64,000 bases of DNA from Rhizomys pruinosus (Eukaryota > Chordata > Mammalia > Rodentia > Spalacidae): NCBI GenBank assembly GCA_009823505.1, contig VZQC01003052.1, forward strand, positions 559,332 through 623,331, read 5' to 3'. The notes beneath the pieces were generated by a model. It saw nothing but the letters and a program-made list of their open reading frames with translations. It made no database searches and was not told the DNA's origin. Made by a program: the position numbers and the translations under genes. This document shows, in pieces, positions 39,756-51,722 of this stretch; the stretch's first letter is position 1; each line of letters begins with the position of its first letter.

Positions 39756-42700
39756 CATGGACATGTCTGAGACAACAGGGACTGAGACAGAGGATATATA
39801 TGAAACAACTGGGACTGAGACAGTGGACATGTCTGAGAAAAAAGAGACTGAGACAGTGGACATGTCGGAGACAACAGGTTATGAGACTGTGGGCCTGTCT
39901 GAGACAACAGACTGAGACAGTTGACATACATGAGACAGTGGACATGTCTGAGACAATAGGGATTGAGACTTTGAACACGTCAGAGACAACAGGGACTGAG
40001 ACAGTTGACATGTCTGTGACCACAGGGACTGACACAGTGGATACGTCTCAAACAACAGTGACTGAGACAGTGGACATGTCTGAGACAACAGGGACCGACA
40101 CAGTGCACATATCTGATACAACTGCTAATAAAACCATGTTCATGTTTGAGACAACAGGAAATGAGACAGGCGACGTGTATGAAACAACATGGACTGAAGC
40201 AGTAGATATGTCAGAGACAACAAGGACAGAGACACTGGACATGTCTGACACAGCAGGGATGAGACAGTGGACATGTCTGAAACAACAGGGACTGAGACAT
40301 TGGACATGAATCAAACAACAGGGACTGAGACTGTGGACATGTCTGAGACAACTGCAACTAAGAGCATGTTCATGACCGAGACAACAGGGACTGAGACAGG
40401 TGACATGTCTGAAACAACAGGGACTGAGATAGTAGATATATCTGAAACAACAAGGACTGAGGCACTGGATATGTTTGAGACAACAGGGACTGAGACAGTG
40501 GACATGTCTGAAAGAGCAGGGAGTGAGACATTGGACATATCTGACACAACAGGTACTGAGAGAGTGGACATGTCTGAGACAACACACATATCTGAGACAA
40601 CAGGGTCTGAGACCATGGACATGTCTGAGACAACAGGGACTGAGACAGTGGACAAGTGTGAAACCTCTGTCCTGAGATAATGGTCATATCTGAAACAAGA
40701 GGGACTGAGTCATTGGACATATCTGTGACAACAGGGACTGAGACAGTGGACATGTCTGAGACAGCACACATATCTGAGACAACAGGGATTGAGACCATTG
40801 ATATGTCTGAAACAACAGGGACTGAGACAGTGGACAAATGTGAAACAACAGGGAATGAGACAGTGGACATATCTGAGACAAAAGGAACTGAGATACTGGA
40901 CACGTCTGAGTCAACAGGGTTTGAGACAGTGGAATTGTCTCAGACAATAGAAGCTGAGACAGTTGACATGTCTTAGCCAGTGGACAAGTCCTGTTTGAGA
41001 AAACAGCCACTGAGACTGTAGACACATCTTAGACAACAGGGTCTGAGAGAGTGGACACATCTGAGACAACCAGGTTTGAGACAGTGGACATATCTGAGAC
41101 AACAGATACTGAGACAGTCCACATGTCTGACACAACAGGGACTGACACAGTGGATATGTCTGAAACAACAGGGACTGAGACAGTGGACATATCTGATTCA
41201 ACTGCAAATAAGAGCATGTTCTTTTCAGAGACAACAGGGACTGAGACAGGTGACATGTCTAAAACAACAGGGACTAAGAGAGTAGATATATCTGAGACAA
41301 AAGGAACTGAGACAGTGGACATGTCTGAGACAACAGGGACTTAGACATTGGACATGTCTGAGACAACAGGGACTGAGAGAGTGGACATGTCTGATACAAC
41401 AGGGACTGAGACAGTGTATATGTCTGAGACAACATACATATCTGAGAAAACAGTGTCTGAGACCATGGTAATGTCTGAGGCAGCAGGGACTTAGACAGTG
41501 GACATTTGTGAAACAAGAGGGACTGAGACAGTGGACACGTCGGAGACAACAGGGATCAAGACAGTGGACATGTATGAGACAACAGAGACTGAAACAGTTG
41601 ACATATCTGAGACATTGGACATGTTCGTTCTGAGAAGACAAGTAATTAAACTGTAGAAACATAACAACAGGGACTGAGACAGTGCACATATCTGAGGCAA
41701 CAAGGACTCAAAGAGTGGATATGTCCGAGACAACAGGGACTGAGAACATGGACATGTCTGAGACAACAGGGAATCAGATATTGGAAGTGTCTGAGACTAG
41801 AGGGACTCAAACACTGGACATATGTGAGACAACCAGGACTCAGACGTTGGAAATATCTGAGACAACAGGGACTGAGACATTGGAAATGCCTGAGACAACA
41901 GAGACTGAGACATTGAACATGTCCGAGACAACAGGTAATGAGACCGTGGACATGTCTGAGACAACAGGGACTGAGACAGTGGACATGTCTGAGGTCTGAC
42001 ACAGTGAATGTATATAATACAACAGGGACTGAGAGATTGGACATATCTGAGACCACAGGGTTTGACATACTGGATATGTCTGAAACAACAGTGACTGTGA
42101 CAGAGGACATGTCTGAGAAAAGTGCGACTAAGAGCATGTTCATGTCTGAGACAAAGGGGAGTGAGAGAGTCTACATGTCTGAAAAAACAGGGACCGAGAC
42201 AGTAGTTATATCTGATACAACAGGGACTAAGACAGTGGACATGACTGAAACAACAGGGACAGATACAGTGGACATGTCTGATACAACTGCCACTAAGAGT
42301 GTGTTCATGTCTGAGACAACACGGATTGGGACAATGGACATATGTGAGGCATCTAGACTGAGACATGGACGTATATAAGACAACAGGGATTAGGACAGTG
42401 GATATGTCTGAGACCACAGGGACTGACACAGTGGATATATCTGAAACAACAGGGATTAAAACAGTGGACATGTCTGAGACAACTGCGACTAAGAGCATGT
42501 TCATGTCTGAGACAACGGGGTCTGAGACAGGTGACATGTCTGAAACAAAAGGGACTGAGATTGTAGATATATTCAAAACAATAGCGACTGAGACAGTGGA
42601 CAAGTCTAAGCCAGTGGACCTGTCTGAACCAAGAACATGTCATGTTTGAGACAACAGGGACTGAGATAGGTACATGTCTAAGTCAACAGGGACTAAGAAA

Positions 42701-45700
42701 GTGAACATGTCTGAGACAACGGGGACTAACTCTGTGGACATGTGTGACCAAAGAGGGAATGACATTGGACATATCTGAGATAATGGGGAGTCAGACAGTA
42801 TACATGTCTGAGACACCAAGGAATGAGATAGAAGACAATAATTGTCTGAGATAACAGGGATTGCGACAGTGGATATGTTCTGAAAATGTTGGAATGAGAC
42901 ATTGGACATGTCTGAGACACAAGGGACTGATAGAGTGCACATGTTTAAGAAAACAGGGACTTAGAGGGTGGGCATATCTAAGACAATGGGAACTCAGACA
43001 TGCGACATATCTAAAACAACAGGGACTGAGAAACTAGATATATCTGAAACAACAGGGACTGAGACACTGGACATGTCTGAGTCAACAGGTACTGAGATGT
43101 TGGACATGTCTGAGACAACAGGGAATCAGATAATGGACATGACGGAGACTGCAGGCACTCTGACACTAGACATATTTGAGACAACTGGGACTGAGTCTTT
43201 GGACATGTCTAAGACAACAGGGACTGAGACAGTGGACATGTCTGAAACAACAGGCACTGAGACCATGGACATGTCTGAAACAACAGGGAATGAGACAGTG
43301 GACATGTCTGGGACAAAAGGACCTGAGACAGTGGACATGTCTGAGACAATACGGACTGAGAGAGTGGATATGTCTGAGAAAACAGGGAGTGAGACCATGG
43401 ACAATTCTGAGAAAACAGGGACTGAGACAGTGGACATGTCTGATACAACAGGGACTGAGACAGTGGACATGTCTGAGGCAACAGGGACTGAGACCATGGA
43501 AATGTCTGAGACAACAGGGAATCAGACATTGGAAATGTCTGATACTGCAGGGACTCACACACTGGACATATCTGAGGCAACTGGGACTGAGAATTTGGAC
43601 ATGTATGAGACAACAGGTTTTGAAACATTGGAAATGACTGAGACAACAGGGATTGAGACAGTGCACATGTCTGACACAACAGGTACTGAGACTGTCGACA
43701 TGTCTGAGACAACAGGGACTGAGACTGTCAGCATGTCTGAGACAATACGGACAGGGACAGTAGACACACCTGAGGCACCTGGACTGAGACAGTGGACGTA
43801 TATAAGACAACAGGGACTAGGACATTGGATATGTCTGAGACTACAGGGACTGACACAATGGATATGTCTGAAAAAACAGGGACTGAGACACTGGACATGT
43901 CCGAGGCAACAGGTATTGAGAATGTGGACATGTCTGATACAAATGCGACTAAGAGCATGTTCATGTCTGAGACAAAGATGACTGAGACTGGCGATATGTC
44001 TGAAACAACAGGGACTGAGACAGTAGATATACCTGAAACAGCAGAGACCTAGACAGTGGACATGTCTGAGACAACAGGAACTGAGACCTTTTAGATGTCT
44101 GAGATCACAGGGACTGAGACAGTGCACATGTCTGAGACAACAGGAACTGAGAGAGTGGATATGTCTGAGACAACACGGACTGAGAGAGTGGACATGTCTG
44201 AGACAACTGCGAATAAGAGCATGTTCATGTCTGAGACAACAGAGACTGAGACAGGCGACATGTCTGAAACAACAAGGACAGAGACAGTAGATATACCTGA
44301 AACAACAGGGACTGAAACAGTGGACATGTCTGAGCCAGTGGACCTGTCTGACATAGTGGACCTGTCATGTCTGAGACAACAGGGACTGAGACAGGGACAT
44401 GTGTGAGTCAACAGGGACTGAGAAATTGGACATGTCTGAGACAACAGGGACTAAGTCTGTGGACATGCCTGACTAAAGAGGGAATGACATTGGACATATC
44501 TGAGACAACGGAGACTCAGACACTGGACAGTTCTGAGAAAACAGGGAATGAGATAGTGGACAAGTCTTCTCTGATACAATAGGGATTGTGAAAGTGGATA
44601 TGCTCTGAAAAGTTAGTGAATGAGACAGTGGACATGTCTGAGACACAAGGGACTGAGACAGTGGACATGTATGAGAAAACAGGGACTGAGATTGGACACA
44701 TCTAAGAAAATGGGGACTCAGACAGGTGACATTTCTGAAACAACAAGGACTGCGAAACTAGATATATCTGAAACAACAGGGACTCAGACACCGGACATGT
44801 CTGAGACAACAGGTACTCAGACGTTGGACATGTCTGAGACAACAGGGAATCAGATACTAGACATGTCTGAGACTGCAGGGACGCTGACATTAGACATACC
44901 TGAGACAAGTGGGACTGAGGCTTTGGACATGTCTGAGAGAACAGGGACTGAGACAGTGGACATGTCTGAGACAACAATCACTGAGACAGAGAAAAAACAG
45001 GGAATAAGACAGTGGACGTGTCTGATACAACAGGGACTGAGAAAGTGGACATGTCTGAGACAACAAGGACTGAGACCATTGAAATGTCTGAGACAACAAG
45101 GAATCAGACATTGGATATGTCTGAGACTGCAGGGACTCACACACTGGACATATCTGAGGCAACCAGGACTGAGACTTTGGACATGTATGAGACTCCAGGG
45201 ACTGAAACATTGTAAATGCCTGAGACAACAGGGATTGAGACAGTGGACCTGTCTGACACAATAGGTACTGAGGCTGTGGACATGTCTGAGACAACAGGGA
45301 CTGACACAGTGGATATGTCTGAGACAACAGGTCCTGGGACAGAGGATATGTCAGAGACAACAGGTACTGAGACAGTGGTCTAGTCTGATACAACTGCGAC
45401 TAAAAGCATGTTCATGTCTGAGACAAAGGGGACTGAGACAGGCGACATGTCTGAGACAACAGGGACTGAAACAGTGGTTATGTGTGAAGCAACTGGGACT
45501 GAGACAGTGGTCGTGTCTGAGACAACAGGGACTGAGACAGTGGACATGTCTGTGAAAACATGGACTGAGACATTGTACATGTCTGAGACATCAGGAAATC
45601 AGACATTGGAAATGACTGAGACTGCAGGGACCCCGACACTGGACATATTGAAACAACTGGGACTGAGACTTTGGAAATGTGTGAGACAACAGGGACTGAG

Positions 45701-47830
45701 ACATTGGAAATGCCTGAGACAACAGTTACTGAGACTTTGGACATGTTTGAGACAACATGGACTGAGACATTGGAAATGCCTGAGACAACAGTTACTGAGA
45801 CAGTGAACATATCTGAGACAACAGGTACAGAGACTGTGGATATGTCTGAGACAACAGGGACTGAGACAGTGGGCATTTGTGAGACAACAGGGACTGAGAC
45901 ATTGGACATGTCTGAGGCAAAATTGATTTGGACTGTGGCCATGTCTGAAACAACAGGGTCTGAGACCTTGGACTTGTCTAAGACAACAGCGACTGACACA
46001 GTGGACGAGATTGAGACAACAGTGACAGACACAGTTGACATGTCTGAGACAACAGGGACTGAGACAGTAGACATGTCTGTGACCACTGGGAATCAGAACT
46101 TGTACATGTCTGAGACAGCAGGGAATGAGATTTTGTACATGTCTGAGACAATAGGGACTCAGAGTGTGGACATGTCTGAGACAACAGGGATTGATACCAT
46201 GGACATGTCTGAGACCACAGGACCTGAGACCCTGTACTTGTCTGAGACAACAGGGACTGTAACATTGGACATGTCTGAGACAATAGGGACTGAGACTATG
46301 GACATGTATGAGACATCAGGAACTGAGATAGTAGACATGTCTGAGAGAGCAGACGTCATTACTGAGACAACAGGGACTTAGAGAGTGGACATGTCTGATA
46401 CAGCAGAGAATCAGCCAGGAGACATGTCAGAGAAAAATGGAACCTAGAGAGAGGACACACCTAAGGCAATGGGGTCTGAGACAGTGGACATGTCTTTGAC
46501 AGCAGGGACTGAGACCATGGTCATGTCTGAGAAAACAGGGAATCCGAAATTGGACATGTCTGAGACTGAAGGGAATGATACTGTCTCAGACAAGTCTGAG
46601 ACAACAAGTATTGAGACAGGGCATGTCTGACACCACAGGGACTGTCACAGTGCATATGTCTGAACAACATGGTCTGAGCCAGTGGACATGTGTGAGACAA
46701 GAGGGACTAAGAACTTGTACATGTCTGAGACAACAGGGACTGAGACAGTGGTCATGTCTGAGACAACAGACACTGAGACACTGGACACGACGGACACAAC
46801 AGGGACTGAGACAGTGGACATGTCTTTTACAACATGGACTGAGACAGTGGACATGTCTGAGGCAAAAGTTAATCAGACTTTGGAAATGTCTGAGACTGGA
46901 GGGAGTCAGACACTGGACAAATTGAGACAAGTGGGACTGAGACTTTGGACATGTCTGAGACAACAGGGACTAAGACATTGGAAATGTCTGAGTCAACAGT
47001 TACTGAGACAACAGGTACAGAGACCGTGGATATGTGTGAGACAACAGGGACTGAGACAGTGGACATATCTGAGACAACACTGACTGGGACAGTGGACACA
47101 ACTGAGGCACCTGGACTGTGACAGTGGACACATATAAGACAATAGGGACTGAGACAGTGGACATGTCTGAGGGAAAATGGATTGGGACAGTGGATATGTC
47201 TGAAACAACACGGTCTGAGACCGTGGACTTGTCTAAAACAACAGGGACTGACACAGTGGATGAGTTTGAGACAACAGTGACGGAGACAGCGGACATGTCT
47301 GAGACAATAGGAACTGAGACAATAGACATGCCTGTGTCCACTGGGACTCAGAACTTGTACATGTCTGACACAACAGGGAATGAGATATTGGACATGTCTG
47401 AGACAACAGGGTCTCAGACAGTAGATATGTCTGAGACAATAGGGACTGCGACCATGGACATGTCTGAGACCACAGTTCCTGAAACCCTGTACATGTGTGA
47501 GACAACAGGGACTGAGACATTGGACATGTCTTGAGACAATAGGGACTGAGACTATGGACATACATGATACAAAAGGGACTGAGACAATAGACATTTCTGA
47601 GAGAGCAGATATGCCATGTCTGAAACAACAGGGCCTTAGAGAGTGGACATGTCTGATACAGCAGAGACTGACCCAGTGGACGTCTCAGCCAATGGACATG
47701 TCCGAGCCAGTGCACACGTCATGTCTGAGAGTACAGGGAAGAGACAGAACATGTCTGAATCAACAGGGGCTGAGGAAGTGTACATGTCTGAGACAACAGC
47801 AACTAAATCTGTGGACAAGTCTGTGCAAAT

Positions 47831-47845
47831 AGAGAATGAAATTGG
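47831..47845. repeat. L1 target-site duplication, left copy
   Basis: The sequence agagaatgaaattgg matches 53,861-53,875 (agagaatgacattgg) at 14 of 15 positions. Both derive from an array block of the 'gggaatgacattgg' type seen elsewhere (for example near 44,480), so the L1 target was the satellite itself. The last bases overlap the first bases of the inverted L1 segment (shared 'gga'), which fits priming by microhomology. Confidence 0.9.
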
Positions 47846-50010
47846 AGTTTTCTGGTGGAGTTCTTAGCATCCCTTAGGTAGACAATCATATCATCAGCAA
47901 AAAGGTATAGCTTGACTTCATCTTTTCCAATTAGAACTCCTTTAATTTCCTTTTCTTGCCTTATTGCCCTAGCAAGAGTTTCCAGCACTATATTGAAAAG
48001 GAGTGGTGACAGGGGGCAGCCTTGCCGGGTTCCTACCTTTAAGGGAAATGCTTCTGTCATTTCCCCATTTAGGATGATATTGGTTGTGGGTTTCCTGTAC
48101 ATGGCTTTGATTACATTGAGGAATGGACCCTCCAGACCAATTCCCTCCAGGACTTTAAACATGAAGGGATGCTGGATTTTGTCAAAGGCTTTCCCCACAT
48201 CAATTGAGATGATGGTGTGGTTTTTGTCCTTCAGTCCATTTATATGTTTGATGATATTTATAGATTTTCGTATGTTGAATCATCCTTGCATCTCTGGTAT
48301 GAATCAAACTTGGTCATGGTGGATGATTTTCTTGATGTGAGTCTGTATGCGATTTGCCAGAATCCTGTTTAGGATTTTGGCATCTGTGTTCATTAGGGAG
48401 ATGGGTCTATAGTTCTCCTTTTTGGTTGTATCTTTCCCTGGTTTTGGTAGTAGCGTAATGCTGGCCTCATAGAAGGAATCTGGGAGAAGTCCCTCCGTTT
48501 GTATCCTTCTAAACAATTTAAGTAGTAATGGTTGTAAGTCTTTTCGAAATATTTTATAGAATTCTGCCGTGAAACCATCCGGGCCTGGGCATTTTTTGGT
48601 TGGGAGGCTACTTATTACATCTTCGATTTCTTCCTGTACTATTGGTCTGTTTAGGCTGTCGATCTCTTCTTGGTTGAGCTTTGGTGATTCCCAGGATTTC
48701 AGATATTCATCCATTTCTTCTAGGTTTTCAAACTTAGTAGAATATAAGTTTTTGAAGTAGTCCCGTATGATTGTCTGGATCTTTTCATTGTCTGTTGTGA
48801 TATTTCCCCTTTCATCACAGATTCTATTGATTTGGAGTTGTTCCCTCTTTCTTTTGGTTAACTGGGCTAGAGGTCTGTCTATCTTGTTTATTCTCTCAAA
48901 GAACCAACTTTTGGATTCATTGATTTTTTGTATGGTTTTCTTTGTTTCTATTTCATTGATCTCTGCTCTGATTTTTGTTATTTCTTCTTGTCTGCTCCGT
49001 TTAGGGTTCATTTGTTGTTGTCTCTCAAGTATTTTTAGCTGCAGTGTTAGATCATTCACTTGTGCTCTTTCTGTTTTTTTAATGTAGGCACTTAGAGCTA
49101 TAAACTTCCCTCTTAGGATTGCTTTTAAAGTGTCCCATAGATTTTGCTGTGTTGTTTTATCATTGTCATTCAGTTCCAGGAATGTTTTTATTTCTTTCTT
49201 TATTTCTTCCTTGACCCACTCATTATTCAGGAGAGTGTTGTTTAGTCTCCATGTGTTCCTGTAGGTTGTAGGGTTTATTCTGGTGTTGATATTGAGTTTT
49301 ATTGCACTGTGGTCTGATAGAATGCATGAGATTATTTCAATCTTTTTATATTTGTTGAGTTTTTCCCTGTGTCCCAGTATATGGTCTATTTTGGAGAATG
49401 TTCCATGAGGTGCTGAGTAGAAAGTGTATTCTCTGGTGTTTGGGTGAAATATTCGATAGATGTCTGTGAGGTCCATTTGGTGTATTGTGTCATTTAGTTC
49501 AGATGTCTCTCTGTTTATCCTTTGTCCTGTTGATCTGTCTAGGGGACTTAATGGGGTATTGAAGTCCCCTAGTATTAGTGTGCTGGGGTTAATCTGTGCC
49601 TTGAGATCCTGAAGAATTGTCTTTATAAAGTTTGGTGCACCGGTGTTTGGTGCATATATATTTATGATTGTGAAATCTTCATCGTCAATTGTTCCTTTAA
49701 TAAGGATGTAATGGCCCTCTTTGTCTCTTTTGATTTCTTTTGCTTTGAAGTCTATTTTGTCTGATATTAGAATAGCCACACCCGCTTTCTTTTTGGTACC
49801 ATTTGCTTGGAATACTTTCTTCCAACCCTTCACCTTAAGTTGGTGCCTATCCTTGAAATTGAGATGGGTTTCTTGTAGACAGCATATAGATGGGTTTTGT
49901 TTCCTAATCCATTCTCCCAGTCTATGCCTTTTGATTGGGGAGTTTAGCCCATTAATATTTAAGGTTACAATTGAAAGATGGATGTTGCTTCCTTTCACTT
50001 TATTATCCAT
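47844..50010 (-). pseudogene. L1 ORF2 5' part: endonuclease and reverse transcriptase (broken)
   Basis: This is the N-terminal part, about 722 codons, of the L1 endonuclease/reverse transcriptase. The start ATG at 50,010 lies 44 bp after the ORF1 stop. The APE-like endonuclease domain comes first: Asn18 in LNINGLNS, Glu47 in LQETHL, then [14 protein letters not shown] and SDHSAIKL, which hold the expected catalytic residues. RT motifs follow: [34 protein letters not shown], then [20 protein letters not shown] and the catalytic FADD box. The frame is open for 568 codons to a TGA at 48,304-48,306, with a second in-frame TGA at 48,280-48,282. It is then open again to the inversion breakpoint, just past FADDMIVYL. 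The stops fall between the fingers and palm motifs, so any product would lack RT activity. The gene continues, in the opposite orientation, at 51,720. Confidence 0.95.
48280..48306 (-). other. Two in-frame nonsense codons in L1 ORF2
   Basis: TGA codons at 48,304-48,306 and 48,280-48,282 are 24 bp apart and in the ORF2 frame. By position in the conserved RT segment they fall where the family normally has a Gly (after HHDQV) and a Trp (after EMQG). No frameshift is needed: the same frame is open before and after. Confidence 0.9.
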
Positions 50011-50054
50011 TTGGACTTCTAGCCTTTGATTTTGCTCCTATGGTTATGTTTTTG

Positions 50055-51218
50055 TTAGTTTCTTTTCCTAGGTGTTTGAGGATTGTTGCTCCTCTCTTCT
50101 GCCCTTTGAATTGCTTCAAGTATTTTATGAAGAGTTGGTTTTCCAGACATGTATTCCATCATCTTGTTTATGTCATGGAAGATTTTTCTCTCTCCTTCAA
50201 GTATAGTCGACATTTTTGCTGGGTAAAGTATTCTGGGTTGGCATCCGTAGTCCCTTAACACTGGGAATGCTTTGCTCCATGTTCTTCTTGCTTTCATGGT
50301 TTGAGGCGAGAAGTCAGTTGTAATTCTGATGGGTTTCCCTTTGTATGTGACTTGTTTTTCTTTTGTAGCCCTCAGAATTTTGTCTTTATTTTGGGCATCT
50401 AGCATTTTAACTATAATATGGCGTGGGGTGTTTCTTTTCTGATCTTGTCTGTTTGGGGTCCTATGTGCTTCTTGTATTTGTATGGGTTTGTCTATTTTTA
50501 GTTTGGGGAAGTTTTCATCTATTATTCTGTTGAAGATCTGATCAATACTATTCTCTTGAGATTCTTCTCCTTCCTCTATTCCTATGATACGGACGTTTGA
50601 CCTTTTCATAGTGTCCCATATTTCCTGGTTGTTCCACGTTTGTGTATTTTTAAATTTTTCATAGTCTTTATTTGAGCTTTTTAATTGCTCTGTGTTATCT
50701 TCCAGATCTGATATTCTTTGTTCTGCTTCCTCCATTCTACTTCTGAGGCTTTTTCCTTTCCTTTCTTCTTGATTGAATGTGTGTTCTAATTCCTTTTTCA
50801 TTTCATCCTGTGTTTTTTTTAGTACTTCCATTTCCTTTTTGAGCTCCTCAATCTCTTCTTGGTGCTTCTCAATCTCTTCTTGGTGCTCCTTACTTCGTTG
50901 GTTGGCTTCCTTTTTCAGTGTTTCTACTTCCTTTCGGAGTTTGTTTTTTTCTCCCTCTAGTTCTTTCTGGAGTTTGTCAATCTGTTCCTTTAGTTCTTTC
51001 TGATGTTTGTCATTGTATCCCTCTAGGTACTTTTTGAGTTTTTCATTCTCTCTCTTTAGTTCTCTGAATTTCACTTTATGTTCTTTAATTTCTCTGCATA
51101 GGTCTGCAATTACTCCTCTAAGATATGATCCTTGGTTCTCCTCCAAGGGGTTCACATTGTAGCTGTCTCCTACGGGTTTGGTAGAGCTTGGTGCAGCATT
51201 ATCCTGTGCCTTTCCCAT
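50055..51218 (-). CDS. L1 ORF1 RNA-binding protein (ORF1p), intact frame
   Basis: ORF1p is the trimeric RNA chaperone that packages L1 RNA in the retrotransposition particle. The frame encodes 387 aa, longer than the roughly 340-370 aa usual for human and mouse. The excess is in the coiled coil (about residues 38-190), which is rich in Lys/Glu heptads and contains a perfect heptad doubling, HQEEIEK HQEEIEE (residues 112-125). An RRM-like domain follows (about 205-300, with NVRIIGIEEGEES and PRHIIVKML). The basic C-terminal domain covers about 300-375 (ATKEKQVTYKGKPIRI, then FSPQTMKARR). The start is chosen as the first ATG after the 5'UTR, followed by a hydrophilic leader typical of the family. 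No stop or frameshift is present. It sits inside the inverted 5' segment, upstream of ORF2 on the same strand. Expression from this truncated, inverted copy is possible only if the monomer promoter works. Confidence 0.95.
   Translation of the reverse strand: MGKAQDNAAPSSTKPVGDSYNVNPLEENQGSYLRGVIADLCREIKEHKVKFRELKRENEKLKKYLEGYNDKHQKELKEQIDKLQKELEGEKNKLRKEVETLKKEANQRSKEHQEEIEKHQEEIEELKKEMEVLKKTQDEMKKELEHTFNQEERKGKSLRSRMEEAEQRISDLEDNTEQLKSSNKDYEKFKNTQTWNNQEIWDTMKRSNVRIIGIEEGEESQENSIDQIFNRIIDENFPKLKIDKPIQIQEAHRTPNRQDQKRNTPRHIIVKMLDAQNKDKILRATKEKQVTYKGKPIRITTDFSPQTMKARRTWSKAFPVLRDYGCQPRILYPAKMSTILEGERKIFHDINKMMEYMSGKPTLHKILEAIQRAEERSNNPQTPRKRN
50847..50887 (-). repeat. 21-bp tandem duplication inside ORF1 coiled coil
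   Basis: A 20-base string (beginning ctcaatctcttcttgg on the plus strand) recurs at 50,847 and 50,868, period 21 bp. That equals exactly one heptad in the ORF1 protein. The duplication keeps the frame and the coiled-coil phase. Confidence 0.88.
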
Positions 51219-51722
51219 GTTGTCCCTTCATCGTGTCCCTGGCATGTGGGCTTCCCTTTTGTGGTTCAGATCACAAATAGCGGATGGTTTTGCTTTCCTC
51301 CTTCAGATGCCTACTTTTTTGTTCCCTTTCCTCCTCCTTGTTTATGGAGTATGGACTTGTCTACTTTTCAATTTTTTTGCTATATTGGATATTGGAAGCC
51401 AAAGCACACTTCTCTTCTTGTTCTGAAGGTTCTCCAAAAAAGAGTCCACTTGGATTCTCACCAATGGCGGGGCGGGGATATGCCTGATCTTGCCCATGCC
51501 CCGGCAGCCTGCCCAAAGGTGCAGCCACACTGTCCTTGTCCCGACTCTCCAGACCCTCTGGCCCAGCACCCGGGTCCCGCCCACAAGGCCTCAGGCCCAG
51601 GAAGAACCCAGCTCCGAAGCTACTTGCCCAGGTGACTTCTGGGTAGCCCACCCAAAGGCGCAGCTGCACTGGCCTTGTCCCGACTCTCTGGACCCTCTGG
51701 CCCAGTGCCCAGGTCCCGCCCA
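51219..51722 (-). promoter_or_regulatory. L1 5'UTR with two partial tandem monomers
   Basis: About 500 bp lie upstream of ORF1 on the minus strand. The distal, GC-rich part holds two related copies: plus-strand 'gcccaaaggtgcag' at 51,511 and 'cccaaaggcgcag' at 51,651, period about 139 bp, each followed by 'cttgtcccgactct' and 'ggtcccgccca'. Tandem 5' monomers act as internal RNA polymerase II promoters in several mammalian L1 lineages. Here the outer monomer is cut off at the inversion junction, so an unknown number of further monomers was not copied. Promoter activity is inferred from the family, not shown. Confidence 0.8.

Larger units (their letters stand above)
897..41000 (+). repeat. Recurring higher-order linker block (TTAGCC type)
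   Basis: A conserved variant string, 'gtcttagccagtggacaag' followed by 'tcctgtctgagatgacag' and then a run of units ending in 'gtggacacatctgag', interrupts the plain 33-mers. I see it near 897, 2037, 3938, 4547, 6156, 7755, 8039, 10177, 10492, 11986, 12990, 13244, 14647, 15446, 16236, 16896, 20490, 21130, 22818, 25192, 25810, 26695, 28508, 28667, 30493, 31283, 31943, 35102, 36855, 38475, 39088 and 40970. Spacing is irregular (about 0.2 to 3 kb). It marks boundaries of higher-order repeat blocks. It is usually preceded by 'gtggacctgtctgagacaatag'. Positions are by eye, within tens of bases. Confidence 0.8.
38..41642 (+). repeat. Recurring higher-order linker block (GAGAAGACAGG type)
   Basis: A second linker variant reads 'acatgtcctgtctgagaag' followed by 'acagg' and usually 'acatagac'. 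I see it near 38, 2738, 3108, 4309, 4999, 6850, 7155, 12291, 15961, 31010, 33508, 37706 and 41620. Seven of thirteen copies lie in the first 7.2 kb, so it is a marker of the left end of the array. Copies at 15,961 and 31,010 belong to the long duplication described separately. No function is implied. Confidence 0.75.
19941..47120 (+). repeat. Recurring block with GGCACCTGG and TATATAAG
   Basis: Ten blocks share 'tgaggcacctggactgaga' and, about 20 bp on, 'gtatataagacaacaggg'. They lie near 19,941, 22,131, 23,751, 27,451, 29,581, 32,913, 34,025, 42,346, 43,772 and 47,105 (the last reads 'catataag'). All are inside the central domain. The TATA-like string is an array variant and I do not claim a promoter. 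Spacings of 3,332 (29,581 to 32,913) and about 3,333 (43,772 to 47,105) hint at a longer higher-order period, though only the first pair has been matched as a long duplication. Confidence 0.75.
18121..47830 (+). repeat. 33-bp satellite array, central domain
   Basis: This is the same 33-bp family and orientation as the left domain, running unbroken to the L1 insertion. It differs in its variant content. It carries ten copies of a block with 'gaggcacctgg' followed by 'gtatataag' (first at 19,941, last near 47,105) that I do not find in the left domain or after the L1. It also carries blocks reading 'gggaatgacattggacat' (near 26,175, 27,893, 34,886, 42,754, 44,480), the type into which the L1 later inserted. 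Several long internal duplications (listed separately) show that the domain grew by copying multi-unit blocks rather than only single units. Stops and indels are scattered through all frames. Nothing other than the array is visible here. Confidence 0.95.

Noticed and set aside
42968..43981. 337-codon plus-strand frame with DMSETTGTETV repeats, resembling a mucin-like or antigen repeat protein
   Set aside because: It is the same satellite as everywhere else, begins and ends arbitrarily inside the array, has no signal peptide or unique flanking domain, and ends where a unit variant produces TAG.
46582..46603. 22-bp palindrome (tgtctcagac / gtctgagaca) as a second local inversion of the array
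   Set aside because: The unit core TGTCT-G-AGACA is already symmetrical, so a single G-to-C change plus a deletion produces this palindrome without any inversion.
48569..51003. Plus-strand frames antisense to L1 ORF1/ORF2
   Set aside because: They are shadows of the minus-strand L1 genes, with no recognisable product.
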